Positions 8,390-18,087 are shown, counted from the first letter of the stretch. The stretch is 64,000 nucleotides of DNA from an uncultured Alphaproteobacteria bacterium (GCA_902602515.1 CACKRG010000001.1:186001-250000); one strand, 5' to 3'. The notes: generated by a model not told the origin, from the sequence alone. Numbers and translations are program-made.

Positions 8390-8721
8390 ATCTAGGAGAA
8401 CAGTATAAAAAAGCTTGGTTTGATTATAAAGATAATATTGATCGTGATACTTTACCAGACTTACTAGATGATAAATTTGAATGGAGATCACTGACAAAAG
8501 CTTTTAATGACAAAACAATTGAGTCTAAAGAAGATACATTAGAAACATTAAAAGGGGTAGATACAATAACAACTCCCGAAGTACATTATTCGTCTGATGA
8601 AATGTTAGTTATGAGTGTAGTGCATGAATCGGATGGTGGTAAAATGGTTGTTTTAGCTTTCGTAACTTTTAAAGATGGTAAAGCTATAGAAATGATTTCT
8701 GCAAAAGGTGATCCAGCATAA
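8386..8721 (+). CDS. NTF2/SnoaL-like small protein
   Basis: This 111-residue soluble protein begins MNLGEQYKKAWFDYKDNI and continues with the pattern helix - DLLDDKFEWRS - KEDTLETLKGV - strands - VVLAFVTFKDGKAIEMISAKG. This fits the cone-shaped NTF2/SnoaL fold, in which the last strand carries FxDGKI-like residues. Such proteins may be enzymes or ligand-binding subunits; no catalytic residues can be assigned. The AGGAGG ribosome binding site lies inside the preceding small ORF, so translation is probably coupled. This is the last gene of the motif-bounded stretch. Confidence 0.5.
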   Translation: MNLGEQYKKAWFDYKDNIDRDTLPDLLDDKFEWRSLTKAFNDKTIESKEDTLETLKGVDTITTPEVHYSSDEMLVMSVVHESDGGKMVVLAFVTFKDGKAIEMISAKGDPA

Positions 8722-8815
8722 ATATCAAGATCAATTTTGATACATATTTGATACATGAATAAATTTACTTTTATTTTTTTCTACTTTCTATTCTTTTATT
8801 TAAAGTTTTAAGTAG

Positions 8816-9079
8816 TTAACTTCGCAAACCACGTAGCTTATCCCTCTTAGCTATAAGCCTTCTTCCTCTTTCAAGTTGAGTTTGATCCAATCTCCCAAGC
8901 ATATTTTTTTCTATTTTCCATATTAAAAAATCATCAGATGTTACATCTGTTTTATTTATATTTTCTTTTATATTTTGGGGTGCAGTGTGTTGCACCATTT
9001 CTTGCTCTGATGTTGCACGTATTTTGTTGTTATATTGCACTACTGCTTTTTCTTCATCAATTAATTCAAATAACGGCAT
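8816..9079 (-). CDS. Hypothetical protein, 87 residues
   Basis: I do not recognise this protein. It is soluble and highly charged. The second half (DFLIWKIEKNMLGRLDQTQLERGRRLIAKRDKLRG) reads as one or two amphipathic helices ending in a basic tail. No Cys or membrane segment is present. Codon use is less AT-extreme than in the neighbouring glycan cluster. It stands alone between the NTF2-like gene and the glycosyltransferase. A 10-mer TTTGATACAT occurs twice in the gap just downstream of the NTF2-like gene. Confidence 0.45.
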   Translation of the reverse strand: MPLFELIDEEKAVVQYNNKIRATSEQEMVQHTAPQNIKENINKTDVTSDDFLIWKIEKNMLGRLDQTQLERGRRLIAKRDKLRGLRS

Positions 9080-9138
9080 GTATTCATTAGCACTTCCTGT
9101 ATGCCCTCTTCTCTTTAAATAAAAATATTTTGTACATA

Positions 9139-9897
9139 TTATTTAATTTTATACTTTATACCAATTGCTTGAAAAAGTGGAGGTTTAAGCATCTGCCAAT
9201 ATAAATTTAAACTATTTATTTTTGTTACCAAGAAATTTTTATCATATTCTCTTTTTACTGGTATTTCACATATTTTATATTTTTTTCTACATGCTAAAAA
9301 GCATGTGTAAAAATAAAATTCATAATATTTTAAATTTTGTTGTAAAATAAAATTATAATTTTCTTTTAAAAATTTTGAACTGATCGCTCTAAATCCATTT
9401 GTTGTATCAGTAAATTTTTTTCTACATGCTATACTAGTCAATGGAGCATGAAAATATTTTATAAGTAAATTTCGTGTTATAGGAGTGTTTATTGCCATAC
9501 CCTTTTTTAAGTATCTAGAACCTTGTATGTAATCATATCCATTTTTCAATTTTAGTATAAAATCATCTGTAAATTTTGGAGAATCTTTACCATTTCCATC
9601 AACTATAATTATTCCTTTAAAGTTTTTTTTTATTAAAAAATCAATAACTGCCAAAAGTGTCATTGTGTGGTCACTTCTTTCTTTCATACTCATTAGTATG
9701 TCGACATTATAATTTGATAGTACTTCAGGCTTTGTAGAGCCGTCATTACTAGGGCTATCAGCAATTAAAACCCCAAAAATTTTATTTTTTTTAATTTCAG
9801 TTAAGAATTTGTGTAACCTTTTGCCTTCGTTATAAACATTAATTACTAAAAAATAATCATATTTGGTTTTTGTAAAAGATTTTATAGTATAATTCAC
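9139..9897 (-). CDS. Family 2 glycosyltransferase
   Basis: This 252-residue GT-A protein begins with the nucleotide-binding core FLVINVYNEGKRLHKF and continues with ADSPSNDGST and IIIVDGNGKDSP, where DGNGKD occupies the DxD-like metal site. TDTTNGFRAISSKF is a conserved acceptor-side stretch seen in dolichyl-phosphate-mannose-synthase-like GT2 enzymes. No membrane anchor is visible. It probably makes a lipid-linked sugar or extends a surface glycan. It is divergent from the nucleotide-sugar dehydrogenase with only 22 bp between starts, so the two share a promoter region. Confidence 0.82.
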   Translation of the reverse strand: MNYTIKSFTKTKYDYFLVINVYNEGKRLHKFLTEIKKNKIFGVLIADSPSNDGSTKPEVLSNYNVDILMSMKERSDHTMTLLAVIDFLIKKNFKGIIIVDGNGKDSPKFTDDFILKLKNGYDYIQGSRYLKKGMAINTPITRNLLIKYFHAPLTSIACRKKFTDTTNGFRAISSKFLKENYNFILQQNLKYYEFYFYTCFLACRKKYKICEIPVKREYDKNFLVTKINSLNLYWQMLKPPLFQAIGIKYKIK

Positions 9898-9919
9898 ATA
9901 TAATTTATAAGGGTATAAT

Positions 9920-11206
9920 TTGAAAAAGAAAATATTAATTTTGGGCTTAGGTTACGTAGGGATAACTTTATTCGCTGCCCTTATGAAAAAAAACAAAATT
10001 CATGAATTATATGGAGTGGATAATTCGAAAGAGTTAATAAAAAATCTTAAAAATAAAAAATTTATTACTTATGAAAAGAACCTACTTAATATTTTTAATA
10101 AATATAAGAAAAATAATATTTTTTTTGATAGTCAAATAAATACTAATATAAAATATGATATTATAATAATCTGTGTAGGCACACCTATAAAATCTAATAA
10201 AAAAATTAACGATAAATTTTTATTTGATGCAGTAAAAGATATTAGTAAATCTTTAAATAATAATTCTTTGGTAATTATTAGATCGACAGTAAAAGTTGGT
10301 ACAACAAAAAATATTTATAAGTTTCTAAATAAAATTACTAAAGTTAAATTCCATATCGCTTTTTGTCCAGAAAGAACAATTGAAGGAAATGCGATAGAAG
10401 AAATAACAAAATTGCCTCAATTAGTAGGATGCATAGATAAAAATACTAAAAAGTTAACTTCAGATTTTTTTAAAATTCTTACAAAAAAACTTATTTTCTT
10501 TGAGACATTTGAAGAACCTGAATTAATTAAATTATTAGATAATTCATATAGAGACTCTAAGTTTGCATTTGCAAATCAGGTTGCAATAATTTGTGATCAG
10601 CTTAATCTTAATGCAATGAAAATTATTCAGAAAGCAAATAAAAATTTTACAAGAAATGCAATTCCTTTGCCAGGTCCTGTAGGTGGTCCTTGCTTAAGCA
10701 AAGATCCATATATACTTGATCAAAGCACTAAGCAAAATTCATCATTAATCACTCAATCAAGAAAAATAAATGAAAAATATGTTGAACTATTTTCAAATAA
10801 AATAATTAAATTTTCAAAAAAATTAAATGAAAAAAATATAAATTTTTCAATTATAGGAATTAGTTTTAAAGGTAAACCTGATACAAATGATATAAGAGAT
10901 TCAACAGCATTAAAAATAATTGAAAAAATTAAATCAGAATTTCCTCATTCTAAAATATATATTTTTGATAAATTTGTTGAAACAAGAAAAATTAAAAATT
11001 TAGATTGTATAAAAATTAATAAGATTGATGATTGTTTCAAAAAAAATGTATGCATAATCCATGGAAATAATAACTATATTAAATCAATTGATATTAATAA
11101 AAAACTTAATAATAATGCCAAAGTATTTGTTTTTGATTTTTGGGACAATTTTTCTAATATTACTAATCCATTAAACAAAAAAAGGTATTCAGGCTTAGGA
11201 ATATAA
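9920..11206 (+). CDS. UDP-sugar 6-dehydrogenase (WecC/TviB-like)
   Basis: This enzyme oxidises C6 of a UDP-hexose or UDP-HexNAc to a uronate with NAD. The 428-residue protein has an N-terminal Rossmann domain (ILGLGYVGITLF), IICVGTPIKS, RSTVKVGTT and FCPERTIEG. The catalytic Cys258 lies in GPVGGPCLSKDPY, and the C-terminal NAD-sugar domain includes IGISFKGKPDTNDIRDS. The PERTIEG form is closer to UDP-ManNAc/GlcNAc dehydrogenases than to UDP-glucose dehydrogenase, but substrate is inferred. The start codon is TTG at 9920. The product feeds the glycan cluster. Confidence 0.88.
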   Translation: MKKKILILGLGYVGITLFAALMKKNKIHELYGVDNSKELIKNLKNKKFITYEKNLLNIFNKYKKNNIFFDSQINTNIKYDIIIICVGTPIKSNKKINDKFLFDAVKDISKSLNNNSLVIIRSTVKVGTTKNIYKFLNKITKVKFHIAFCPERTIEGNAIEEITKLPQLVGCIDKNTKKLTSDFFKILTKKLIFFETFEEPELIKLLDNSYRDSKFAFANQVAIICDQLNLNAMKIIQKANKNFTRNAIPLPGPVGGPCLSKDPYILDQSTKQNSSLITQSRKINEKYVELFSNKIIKFSKKLNEKNINFSIIGISFKGKPDTNDIRDSTALKIIEKIKSEFPHSKIYIFDKFVETRKIKNLDCIKINKIDDCFKKNVCIIHGNNNYIKSIDINKKLNNNAKVFVFDFWDNFSNITNPLNKKRYSGLGI

Positions 11207-11971
11207 ATCTTTATAAAAATCTTGAATGACATCTAATGTATCAATATTAATATTTAAATCATTTTGTAATTTTTTTGTATTTGCGCCAATCGCTTGTCTT
11301 ATTTTAGAAACATCAAAATTAGAATTAAATTTTAAAATTTTATCAATTTTATTATAAGATATCAGATTATTGCCACAAACATTATATGTGGAGTTAAACT
11401 TTCTTTTTTTTATTAATGAATATAAAATTTTTGGAATAATTTTACCAGAAACAAAACTTGTTCTTGTGTATTTATTAACAAATACTTTATTTGAATTAAT
11501 AATATCATAAACATGATTTTTTTTAATTCTTGAATCTAAAACAGGTCCAAGACGAAGAATGATATATTTTTTAGCATAATGCTTTACTATATTTTCAGAT
11601 ATAAGTTTGTTTAAACCATAGTTACTTATCTTAGAAATATTAATATTTGAATTTTCTCTTTTCAAACTTGGAGAATTTTTTTCTTCGTAAACATCTATGC
11701 TTGATAAAAAAATATAATTATCAAATTTATAGTCAAATACTGACTGATAAGTAGTTTTGATTGATTTCTTAAAATCTCTAATTGGATTGCTATTTCCTAT
11801 ATGACGACTAGAATTACCATTAGCATTAATAAAAATATTACATTTCTTATTTTTGAATTTTTTATAATTTTCTTTTGTTATAGAATATATTTTAAAGTTA
11901 TTTTTATTTATAAAGAATTCTTTGATTCTTCTGCCTAAAAGACCATTGCCACCTAAAATAAATACTTTCAT
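11195..11971 (-). CDS. NAD(P)-dependent sugar reductase/epimerase (extended SDR)
   Basis: This 258-residue protein has the Rossmann motif GGNGLLGRRI at the N-terminus, the strand FLSSIDVYEE near residue 90 and the active-site-like YGLNKLISE (YxxxK). It is short for an extended SDR (usually about 300) and resembles RmlD-type reductases or small epimerases. The sugar is unknown. Its 3' end overlaps the dehydrogenase gene convergently by 12 bp. It starts 1 bp after the stop of the methyltransferase gene, so the two form a minus-strand operon. Confidence 0.75.
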   Translation of the reverse strand: MKVFILGGNGLLGRRIKEFFINKNNFKIYSITKENYKKFKNKKCNIFINANGNSSRHIGNSNPIRDFKKSIKTTYQSVFDYKFDNYIFLSSIDVYEEKNSPSLKRENSNINISKISNYGLNKLISENIVKHYAKKYIILRLGPVLDSRIKKNHVYDIINSNKVFVNKYTRTSFVSGKIIPKILYSLIKKRKFNSTYNVCGNNLISYNKIDKILKFNSNFDVSKIRQAIGANTKKLQNDLNINIDTLDVIQDFYKDLYS

Positions 11972-11972
11972 T

Positions 11973-13193
11973 TTAATAACTTATAAATTTAATATTTTTA
12001 TTAATTTTTCTTATTTTAATCTTAAGAAATTTAGAGATATTCCAAGTTGGGAAAAAAGCATATACATTATTATGTTTTTTAATAAACATATCAGGCTTTA
12101 TTTCTATATTTCTATTAGGTACATATTTACTTATTTTTAATTTTGAATTATCTGTCAGAAAATCAATATATTTATTATTTAAATTAAAATAATTTATTAA
12201 GGATATAGTTTTTGCACCTGCTCCAACTGCAACAATTTTAGAATTTTGATTTAATTTTATTTGCATTATTTTATTAAGGAATCTAGTTTTCTTATTTTCT
12301 ATTGTTTCCATAAAATATCTGAATATCATTTTAGAACTGAAATATTTTTTTTCTTTAGAAATTATCGTTTTAAGCTTTTTATCAATTTTGTTTCTTTTTG
12401 AAATACATAATCTTATCATCTTTCCATGGTAATTAAAAAAATTAACTTTATTGATATACAAATTATTTTGTGTTGAAAGTTTACTTAATCCATTAAGTGA
12501 AAAATAATTTATATGTTCAAGATATATTAATTCAAATTTTGACTTTTCTATCATCCAAGGTGCATATGGCACTTCAAGAAAAAAAATTCCTGTATCTGAT
12601 AAAATTGAATGAATATTTTTAAAAAATTTATTCAAATTATGACAATGATTCAAAACATTATTACAAATAATTGTATCAAATTTTTTAAGCTTTGATTGAA
12701 TTTCGAATTTAGAAATTTCTTCAAATGGTAAATTTATTGAATTAATTTTCTTTTTTTTTAAAATAGAGTGCATTTTACTTGAAATCTCATAAGCAAATAA
12801 TTTAGATTTTTTATTTTTAAATTTATTTAGTAAAAATCCATCATTAGAGCCAATTTCTAAAATATTATTGTTTGGATAATTAATATTTTTTTTAACAAAA
12901 TAAAAATATTCATTTAAATAATTTCTAGAAACTGATGAATTACTAGATGTGTAAGAATATTTAAATTCATTATATCTGTATTGATTAACTAAAGTATGTT
13001 TTAGTTGAATCTGTAAGCAACTTTCACAATAGTTACAAATTAGTCTGGTTTTTGGCAAAATTAAATCTTTGTATTTTTTATGTATGAAAGTATCTGCCGG
13101 CGTATGGTATCCTAAATCAATAACCTTTTCCAATTTTGTACTACTACATATATTGCAGTTATTAATTTTAATTTTATTATTTCTTTTAGACAT
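11973..13193 (-). CDS. SAM-dependent sugar C-methyltransferase (NovU/TylCIII-like)
   Basis: This 406-residue protein has three parts. The first is an N-terminal zinc-binding segment (CNICSS near residue 13, then CNYCESC near 53-59). The second is a class I SAM fold with NILEIGSNDGFLL near residue 110. The third is a C-terminal domain with VAVGAGAKTISLINYF. This is the Methyltransf_13/11/14 architecture of deoxysugar C3-methyltransferases. HGKMIRL in the middle matches the family's catalytic-side stretch. It predicts a branched-chain sugar in the glycan. No dTDP-deoxysugar genes that would supply the usual substrate are visible nearby. Confidence 0.82.
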   Translation of the reverse strand: MSKRNNKIKINNCNICSSTKLEKVIDLGYHTPADTFIHKKYKDLILPKTRLICNYCESCLQIQLKHTLVNQYRYNEFKYSYTSSNSSVSRNYLNEYFYFVKKNINYPNNNILEIGSNDGFLLNKFKNKKSKLFAYEISSKMHSILKKKKINSINLPFEEISKFEIQSKLKKFDTIICNNVLNHCHNLNKFFKNIHSILSDTGIFFLEVPYAPWMIEKSKFELIYLEHINYFSLNGLSKLSTQNNLYINKVNFFNYHGKMIRLCISKRNKIDKKLKTIISKEKKYFSSKMIFRYFMETIENKKTRFLNKIMQIKLNQNSKIVAVGAGAKTISLINYFNLNNKYIDFLTDNSKLKISKYVPNRNIEIKPDMFIKKHNNVYAFFPTWNISKFLKIKIRKINKNIKFISY

Positions 13194-13213
13194 TTATTTT
13201 GTTATCTCTAATT

Positions 13214-14170
13214 ATGAAAAAATATTTTAAAGATAAAATATTAATTACTGGGGGAAGTGGTTTTATTGGTTCACACATATCTACTTTTTTTCTCAAAAAA
13301 AATTATCGTATAGTAAATTTTGATTTAAAAAAAGACAAGAATTTAGAAAAATTTCCTAATTATGAATTTATAAAAGGTGATATTAGGGATGAAAAAAATT
13401 TAAGAAAAGCCTTTAAAGGTATTAAACATGTTTTTCATTTAGCTTACATCAATGGTACTCACAATTTTTATATAAGGCCTGTAGAAATTTTAGAAATAGC
13501 CAGTAAGGGCATACTTAATATATGTAAGATGAGTGAAGAAATGGAAATAAAAAAGCTTTTCGTTTTTTCAAGTTCAGAAGTCTATCATGAAAGTAAAAGT
13601 CCAACTGATGAAAAAGTTCATCTTAAAATTCCGGATCCTCATAATCCAAGGTATTCTTACTCAGGTGGTAAAATTTTTTCAGAAATTGTTACTTTAAATT
13701 ATGCAAATGAAAGTAAAATTAAATTTGTAAATATAATTAGACCTCATAATGTTTATGGACCTAATATGGGATATGGCCATGTTGTACCACAGTTGTATTC
13801 AAAAATAAAAAAATTTAAAAACAATAAAAAAATTAATATTAAAATTCATGGGTCAGGTAATGAAAAAAGATCTTTTATTTATATTGATGATTTTGCGAGA
13901 GCTTTTTTTAAAGTTTTTCAATTTGGCAAAAATAAAGAAATATATAATATTGGTAATAATGATCCAGTTACAATAAAAAAACTAATAAAAATATTTGAAA
14001 AAAATTTAAATAAAAAAATTTTAATTAAAGGAGGCAAATTATTAGAGGGTAGTCCAAAAAAAAGATCTCCAAATATAAATAAACTTATTAATCTTGGATA
14101 TAAAAAAAATTATCCTTTAGAAAAAGGAATAAAGCTGTATATAAAATCCGAAAATGAAAGTCCTAAGTAA
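13214..14170 (+). CDS. NAD-dependent epimerase/dehydratase (extended SDR)
   Basis: I start at ATG 13214 (MKKYFKDKILITGGSGFIG) rather than the track's TTG 13199, because this places the GGSGFIG dinucleotide loop at the usual distance. Further landmarks are FVFSSSEVYH, the catalytic YSGGK in YSYSGGKIFSE and RPHNVYGPNMGYGHV. At about 318 residues it has full family length. It most resembles UDP-glucose/UDP-glucuronate 4-epimerases or dehydratases acting on nucleotide sugars. It is divergent from the methyltransferase gene. Its last 17 bases overlap the start of the cupin gene. Confidence 0.82.
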   Translation: MKKYFKDKILITGGSGFIGSHISTFFLKKNYRIVNFDLKKDKNLEKFPNYEFIKGDIRDEKNLRKAFKGIKHVFHLAYINGTHNFYIRPVEILEIASKGILNICKMSEEMEIKKLFVFSSSEVYHESKSPTDEKVHLKIPDPHNPRYSYSGGKIFSEIVTLNYANESKIKFVNIIRPHNVYGPNMGYGHVVPQLYSKIKKFKNNKKINIKIHGSGNEKRSFIYIDDFARAFFKVFQFGKNKEIYNIGNNDPVTIKKLIKIFEKNLNKKILIKGGKLLEGSPKKRSPNINKLINLGYKKNYPLEKGIKLYIKSENESPK

Positions 14171-14516
14171 AAATTTTGAAGATAGCAGAGGTTATATTCT
14201 GGATATCCTGTATAGTCAAAATTTTAATCACGCTACAATAATATATAGCAAAAAGGGATCAATTAGAGGTAACCATTACCATAAAAAAACAACACAAATA
14301 ACTTTTGTATTAAGTGGAGAGGTAAAATATTATTATAAATTAAAGAATAAAAAGACAACATCAGAAAAATTAGTTACAAATAGTTTTTTAATAACTAAAC
14401 CTCTAGAAATTCATGCTTATAAATTTATTAAAAATACTAAAATGTTAATACTTAGTAAAGGTTTGAGAGGTGGAAAAGACTACGAAAAAGATACATTTAG
14501 AAAAAAAATAATTTAG
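14154..14516 (+). CDS. Cupin-fold sugar-modifying protein (FdtA/WxcM-like)
   Basis: This 120-residue single cupin reads SRGYILDILYS, then GSIRGNHYHKKTTQITFVLSG with the metal-binding-like His pair, and later EIHAYKFIKN. The layout resembles nucleotide-sugar 3,4-ketoisomerases and RmlC-like epimerases. Its overlap with the epimerase gene indicates coordinated use on the same sugar. The exact reaction cannot be assigned. The following membrane protein starts one base after its stop. Confidence 0.65.
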   Translation: MKVLSKNFEDSRGYILDILYSQNFNHATIIYSKKGSIRGNHYHKKTTQITFVLSGEVKYYYKLKNKKTTSEKLVTNSFLITKPLEIHAYKFIKNTKMLILSKGLRGGKDYEKDTFRKKII

Positions 14517-14517
14517 T

Positions 14518-15717
14518 ATGATTAATCAAGAAAAATTAAACTTTTTCATTGAAAAAAATAAACTTTTTATAATTTTATCTTTGTGGATTTTTTCATCGAT
14601 TTTTTTTTATTTTTACATTTACCAAAAATATGGTGAGCCACCAAGATATGGAATGTTTGACTGGAATAGATACTATAATGGCGCATTAGATATATTAAAT
14701 TTTAAATTTCCTGATTGGCCTTCATACTATTTTTTAAGTTATTGTGTTTATTTAGCCTTATCAATAAAAATACTATTCCCTTACTTCACTTTGGCTTTAG
14801 CCATATTATTGAACTTATTTTCAACTTTATTAGTCTATTCGATAACAAAAAAATTATTTGATAACACAGCAGCAATTTCTTGTGTGTGTGTTTTTCTATT
14901 TTATCCATATTATCAAATGTGGGTATTTTTTATTCAACCAGTAAATTTTTTTTCTTTTTGTTTATTATTTGTTTTATTTTCAGTTGTGCATTTTGAGCAT
15001 GATCTAAAAAAAATATTTATTTTAATTTTTGCGTTAATTTTAGGTCTTACAGCAAGACCGAATGGAATTTCTGAATTAATTTCAGTGTATATATTTTTAA
15101 TAATTTACTACTTTTTTCTTAGTAAGAAAATATCACTATTTATTTTTATAATTGGGATACCAATAATTTATTTTATTTTACTTTTTCTCAGTAATTCAAT
15201 GTCAATAATGAACGTATTTGATGCATGGAATCTAAGCGAAATGCATGAATTTGGATATGTAAATTTGAAACTTAATTTAGGAACTCTAAATTTTGAGAAA
15301 TGCCTAGGACTAAGTTCTGATCAAATAATTAATTTAGATCAAAATAATGCCCCAGCTTCAAATTTAAGTTTTTGGGTTTGTTCATTAATTACATCGCCCA
15401 TTGATGTTATGAAAATTTTTATTGTTCGTTTTTTTGTAACTCTATCTTTTTATAAACCAATACTGTCATTAAAACACAATTTATTTTCTCTTTTAACTCT
15501 TATACCTCTATATATATTTTTCTTCGTTGGCTTTTTTAATGAATTTAAATTAAAAAAAGTATTTATTATGTTATCTTTAATTTTAGTTTTATCAACTATT
15601 GCAATTCATACTGTTGATGGTGATAATAGAGTTTTTTCAGCTTTTCTACCTTTTATATTTATACTTGCGTCAGGAGGTTTTGTAATACTAATAAAAAAAC
15701 TAAAGTTATTAATTTAA
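14518..15717 (+). CDS. Polytopic membrane glycosyltransferase (GT-C type)
   Basis: This 399-residue protein has about ten hydrophobic segments. A first extracytoplasmic loop (PPRYGMFDWNRYYNGALDI) carries acidic and aromatic residues where GT-C enzymes keep their catalytic Asp. The charged LGLTARPNGISELI stretch is also typical of PMT/ArnT-like transferases that use polyprenyl-phosphate sugars. It probably adds a sugar on the periplasmic face during glycan assembly. No hallmark is strict enough to name a family. It converges with the carbamoyltransferase gene with a 4-bp overlap. Confidence 0.6.
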   Translation: MINQEKLNFFIEKNKLFIILSLWIFSSIFFYFYIYQKYGEPPRYGMFDWNRYYNGALDILNFKFPDWPSYYFLSYCVYLALSIKILFPYFTLALAILLNLFSTLLVYSITKKLFDNTAAISCVCVFLFYPYYQMWVFFIQPVNFFSFCLLFVLFSVVHFEHDLKKIFILIFALILGLTARPNGISELISVYIFLIIYYFFLSKKISLFIFIIGIPIIYFILLFLSNSMSIMNVFDAWNLSEMHEFGYVNLKLNLGTLNFEKCLGLSSDQIINLDQNNAPASNLSFWVCSLITSPIDVMKIFIVRFFVTLSFYKPILSLKHNLFSLLTLIPLYIFFFVGFFNEFKLKKVFIMLSLILVLSTIAIHTVDGDNRVFSAFLPFIFILASGGFVILIKKLKLLI

Positions 15718-17426
15718 TCTTTTTTTATAATATAATTACCTAATACAAGAACATCCATTTCATTTCTTATAAAACAATCAATGGCTTCTTGAGGAGTGTT
15801 TACTATTGGTTCATTTTCATTAAATGAAGTATTTAATAACACCGATATTCCTGTAATTTTTTTAAATTCATTAATAAGTTGCCAAAACAATAAATTATCT
15901 TCTTTATTTACGCTTTGTATTCTAGCTGTGTAATCTTTATGTGTAATTGCTGGTAATAAACTTCTTTTATTTTCTCTAACAATTCCAGATAAAATCATAT
16001 GAGGTGATGCAACTTGATTAGGTAATATAAAATATTCATGAAGATCTTCATAGAGCACTGATGGAGCAAATGGTCTAAAAAACTCTCTTTTTTTAATTTT
16101 TTTATTTAGTAAATCTTTCATATTTGGAAAATTAGGATTAGCTAAAATACTTCTGTTACCTAATGATCTTGGTCCAGACTCCATTCTACCCTGATACCAT
16201 CCAATTATATTTCCCTTGGCTAATAATTTTGCAACTGCGTTAAATGATGGATCTGTTTTCAAATATGATAAATTATTATTATTCAAAAATTTAATTATCT
16301 CATTATCCGTGTATTTTGTTCCTAGATAAATATCATGAAATTGATAGTTTCTACTTTTTTTTAATTTACCATGATAATAATATAATGCGCTACCTATTCC
16401 AGCACCTGGATCATTAGCAATAGGTTGGATAAAAACATTTTTAAATTTGGTTTTTTCAATAATCTCAGAATTCATTAAGCAGTTAAGTATGACCCCACCA
16501 GTCATACAAAGATTTGATGATTTTGTTAATTTGTAAAGCCTATTTGCTAAACTAACACCTAACTTTTCAACAAGTTTTTGAAGGGCATATGCAATATCGT
16601 AATGTCGCTGCAAATATTTATCTGAATAATTTTTTTTTGGTCCAAAAGTTTCATAAAATTTTTTACTTAACCATTTGCTACTGCCGTGTGTATGAAAATT
16701 GAAATATTTTAAATTAAGATAGTATTCGCCATTATTATCTATCTCAACTAAATCTTGAAAATTATTTACATATTTATCAGTTCCATAAGCAGACATACCC
16801 ATTACTTTCCATTCATCGAAGAAAGGCTTAAATCCTAAATAATCTGTGATAGAAGCATATAAATGACCAATTGAATTTGGTATTTTAAACTCTTTAATAA
16901 TATCAATTTGATTATTTTTTCCATATGCAAACATTGTACTAACACTTTCTCCCCTACCATCAATTGTTAAAATTGCCGACTCTTGATATGGTGACACAAA
17001 GAAAACACTGGATGCATGACAAATATGATGGTTGATAAAATCAATATTAAAATTTTTTTTTGTTTTAAATAGTTTTTGAATTTTTTTACCAATTGTTTTC
17101 TTCAAAATAATTCTTTTAATTGCATTATATTCTGTACTACCTGATTTACTAAAAAATAGATTTAAAGATTTAGGAAAGTACTTAAATAAATGGGCAATAT
17201 TAGATATTATTTCATTATTTGGTTGCCAAAAAAAAGTAATTTTGTCTATATCTTCAATTGTTAAATTTTTAAAATTTAAACATGCATTAATGGCATTTAT
17301 TGGAAAAGCAGATGAATGCTTAACTCTGTCAAATCGTTCTTCGTCAACTTGAAAGATAACTTTGCCATCCTCTATCAAACAACTTGATGAATCATGAGAA
17401 TATGCAGTAAGTCCTAAAATATACAT
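15714..17426 (-). CDS. Sugar O-carbamoyltransferase (NodU/TobZ family)
   Basis: This 570-residue protein opens with MYILGLTAYSHDSSSCLIEDGK, the Kae1-like N-terminal domain. INHHICHASS at about 132-141 holds the metal-binding histidines. The second half has GWYQGRMESGPRSLGNRSIL, the conserved carbamoyl-phosphate/adenylate site, and ends with the YrdC-like fold. Full family length is kept. Members transfer a carbamoyl group from carbamoyl phosphate through carbamoyl-AMP to a sugar hydroxyl. It closes the glycan cluster and implies a carbamoylated residue in the product. Confidence 0.9.
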   Translation of the reverse strand: MYILGLTAYSHDSSSCLIEDGKVIFQVDEERFDRVKHSSAFPINAINACLNFKNLTIEDIDKITFFWQPNNEIISNIAHLFKYFPKSLNLFFSKSGSTEYNAIKRIILKKTIGKKIQKLFKTKKNFNIDFINHHICHASSVFFVSPYQESAILTIDGRGESVSTMFAYGKNNQIDIIKEFKIPNSIGHLYASITDYLGFKPFFDEWKVMGMSAYGTDKYVNNFQDLVEIDNNGEYYLNLKYFNFHTHGSSKWLSKKFYETFGPKKNYSDKYLQRHYDIAYALQKLVEKLGVSLANRLYKLTKSSNLCMTGGVILNCLMNSEIIEKTKFKNVFIQPIANDPGAGIGSALYYYHGKLKKSRNYQFHDIYLGTKYTDNEIIKFLNNNNLSYLKTDPSFNAVAKLLAKGNIIGWYQGRMESGPRSLGNRSILANPNFPNMKDLLNKKIKKREFFRPFAPSVLYEDLHEYFILPNQVASPHMILSGIVRENKRSLLPAITHKDYTARIQSVNKEDNLLFWQLINEFKKITGISVLLNTSFNENEPIVNTPQEAIDCFIRNEMDVLVLGNYIIKKD

Positions 17427-17499
17427 TTTACTAATAGCTGTTAATTAAAAAATATTTTTAATAACAAATAGACCCATATTAATATATAGTTTTATATTA

Positions 17500-18087
17500 A
17501 TGCTAATAAAAATATTAATTTTTTATGTCTTGTTAATTACACCTTCAAAAATTTATGCCGATTTGGGAAGTGAAACTGGCTATAATTTACCTAGATATGT
17601 ATCAATAAAATCAAATGATGTAAATTTAAGGGTTGGACCAAGTATTAATTATCCAATTATAATTAAATATATTAAACAAAATTATCCAATAAAAATCATT
17701 GAAGAATATAAAGATTGGAGACAAATTATTGATATCAACAATAACAATGGATGGATACATAAAAGTCTAATTAAAGGCGAGAGGAATGGTATAATAGTAT
17801 CTAAAAAAAAATCAAATTTAAAGATTTATAATACTCAGGATGGCAAAATAATTGGAGAAATAACATCTGGATCTCTTATTAGTTTAAATAAATGTAAAAT
17901 TGATTGGTGTTTAATATCAGATAATAATAATCAGCATCAAAAAGGTTGGATAGAAAAAGAAAATATTTGGGGTGTTGATAAAAATGAAACTTTTAATTTA
18001 AGTTTTTTTCAAACATTCTATGATTATTTTTTTAAATCTATCAATTTAATTAATTCAAAAATTTCAAATAATATTAAAAAAAGTTAA
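17500..18087 (+). CDS. Exported bacterial SH3-domain protein
   Basis: This 195-residue protein has a signal peptide (MLIKILIFYVLLITPSKIYA). An SH3b domain starts at SNDVNLRVGPSINYPII and ends in NGWIHKSLI. A second, weaker SH3-like repeat contains TSGSLISLNKC and DWCLISD, with two cysteines that could form a disulfide. Such proteins bind peptidoglycan or act in envelope assembly. The tRNA-Gln gene lies just downstream in the opposite direction. The substrate is unknown. Confidence 0.75.
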   Translation: MLIKILIFYVLLITPSKIYADLGSETGYNLPRYVSIKSNDVNLRVGPSINYPIIIKYIKQNYPIKIIEEYKDWRQIIDINNNNGWIHKSLIKGERNGIIVSKKKSNLKIYNTQDGKIIGEITSGSLISLNKCKIDWCLISDNNNQHQKGWIEKENIWGVDKNETFNLSFFQTFYDYFFKSINLINSKISNNIKKS

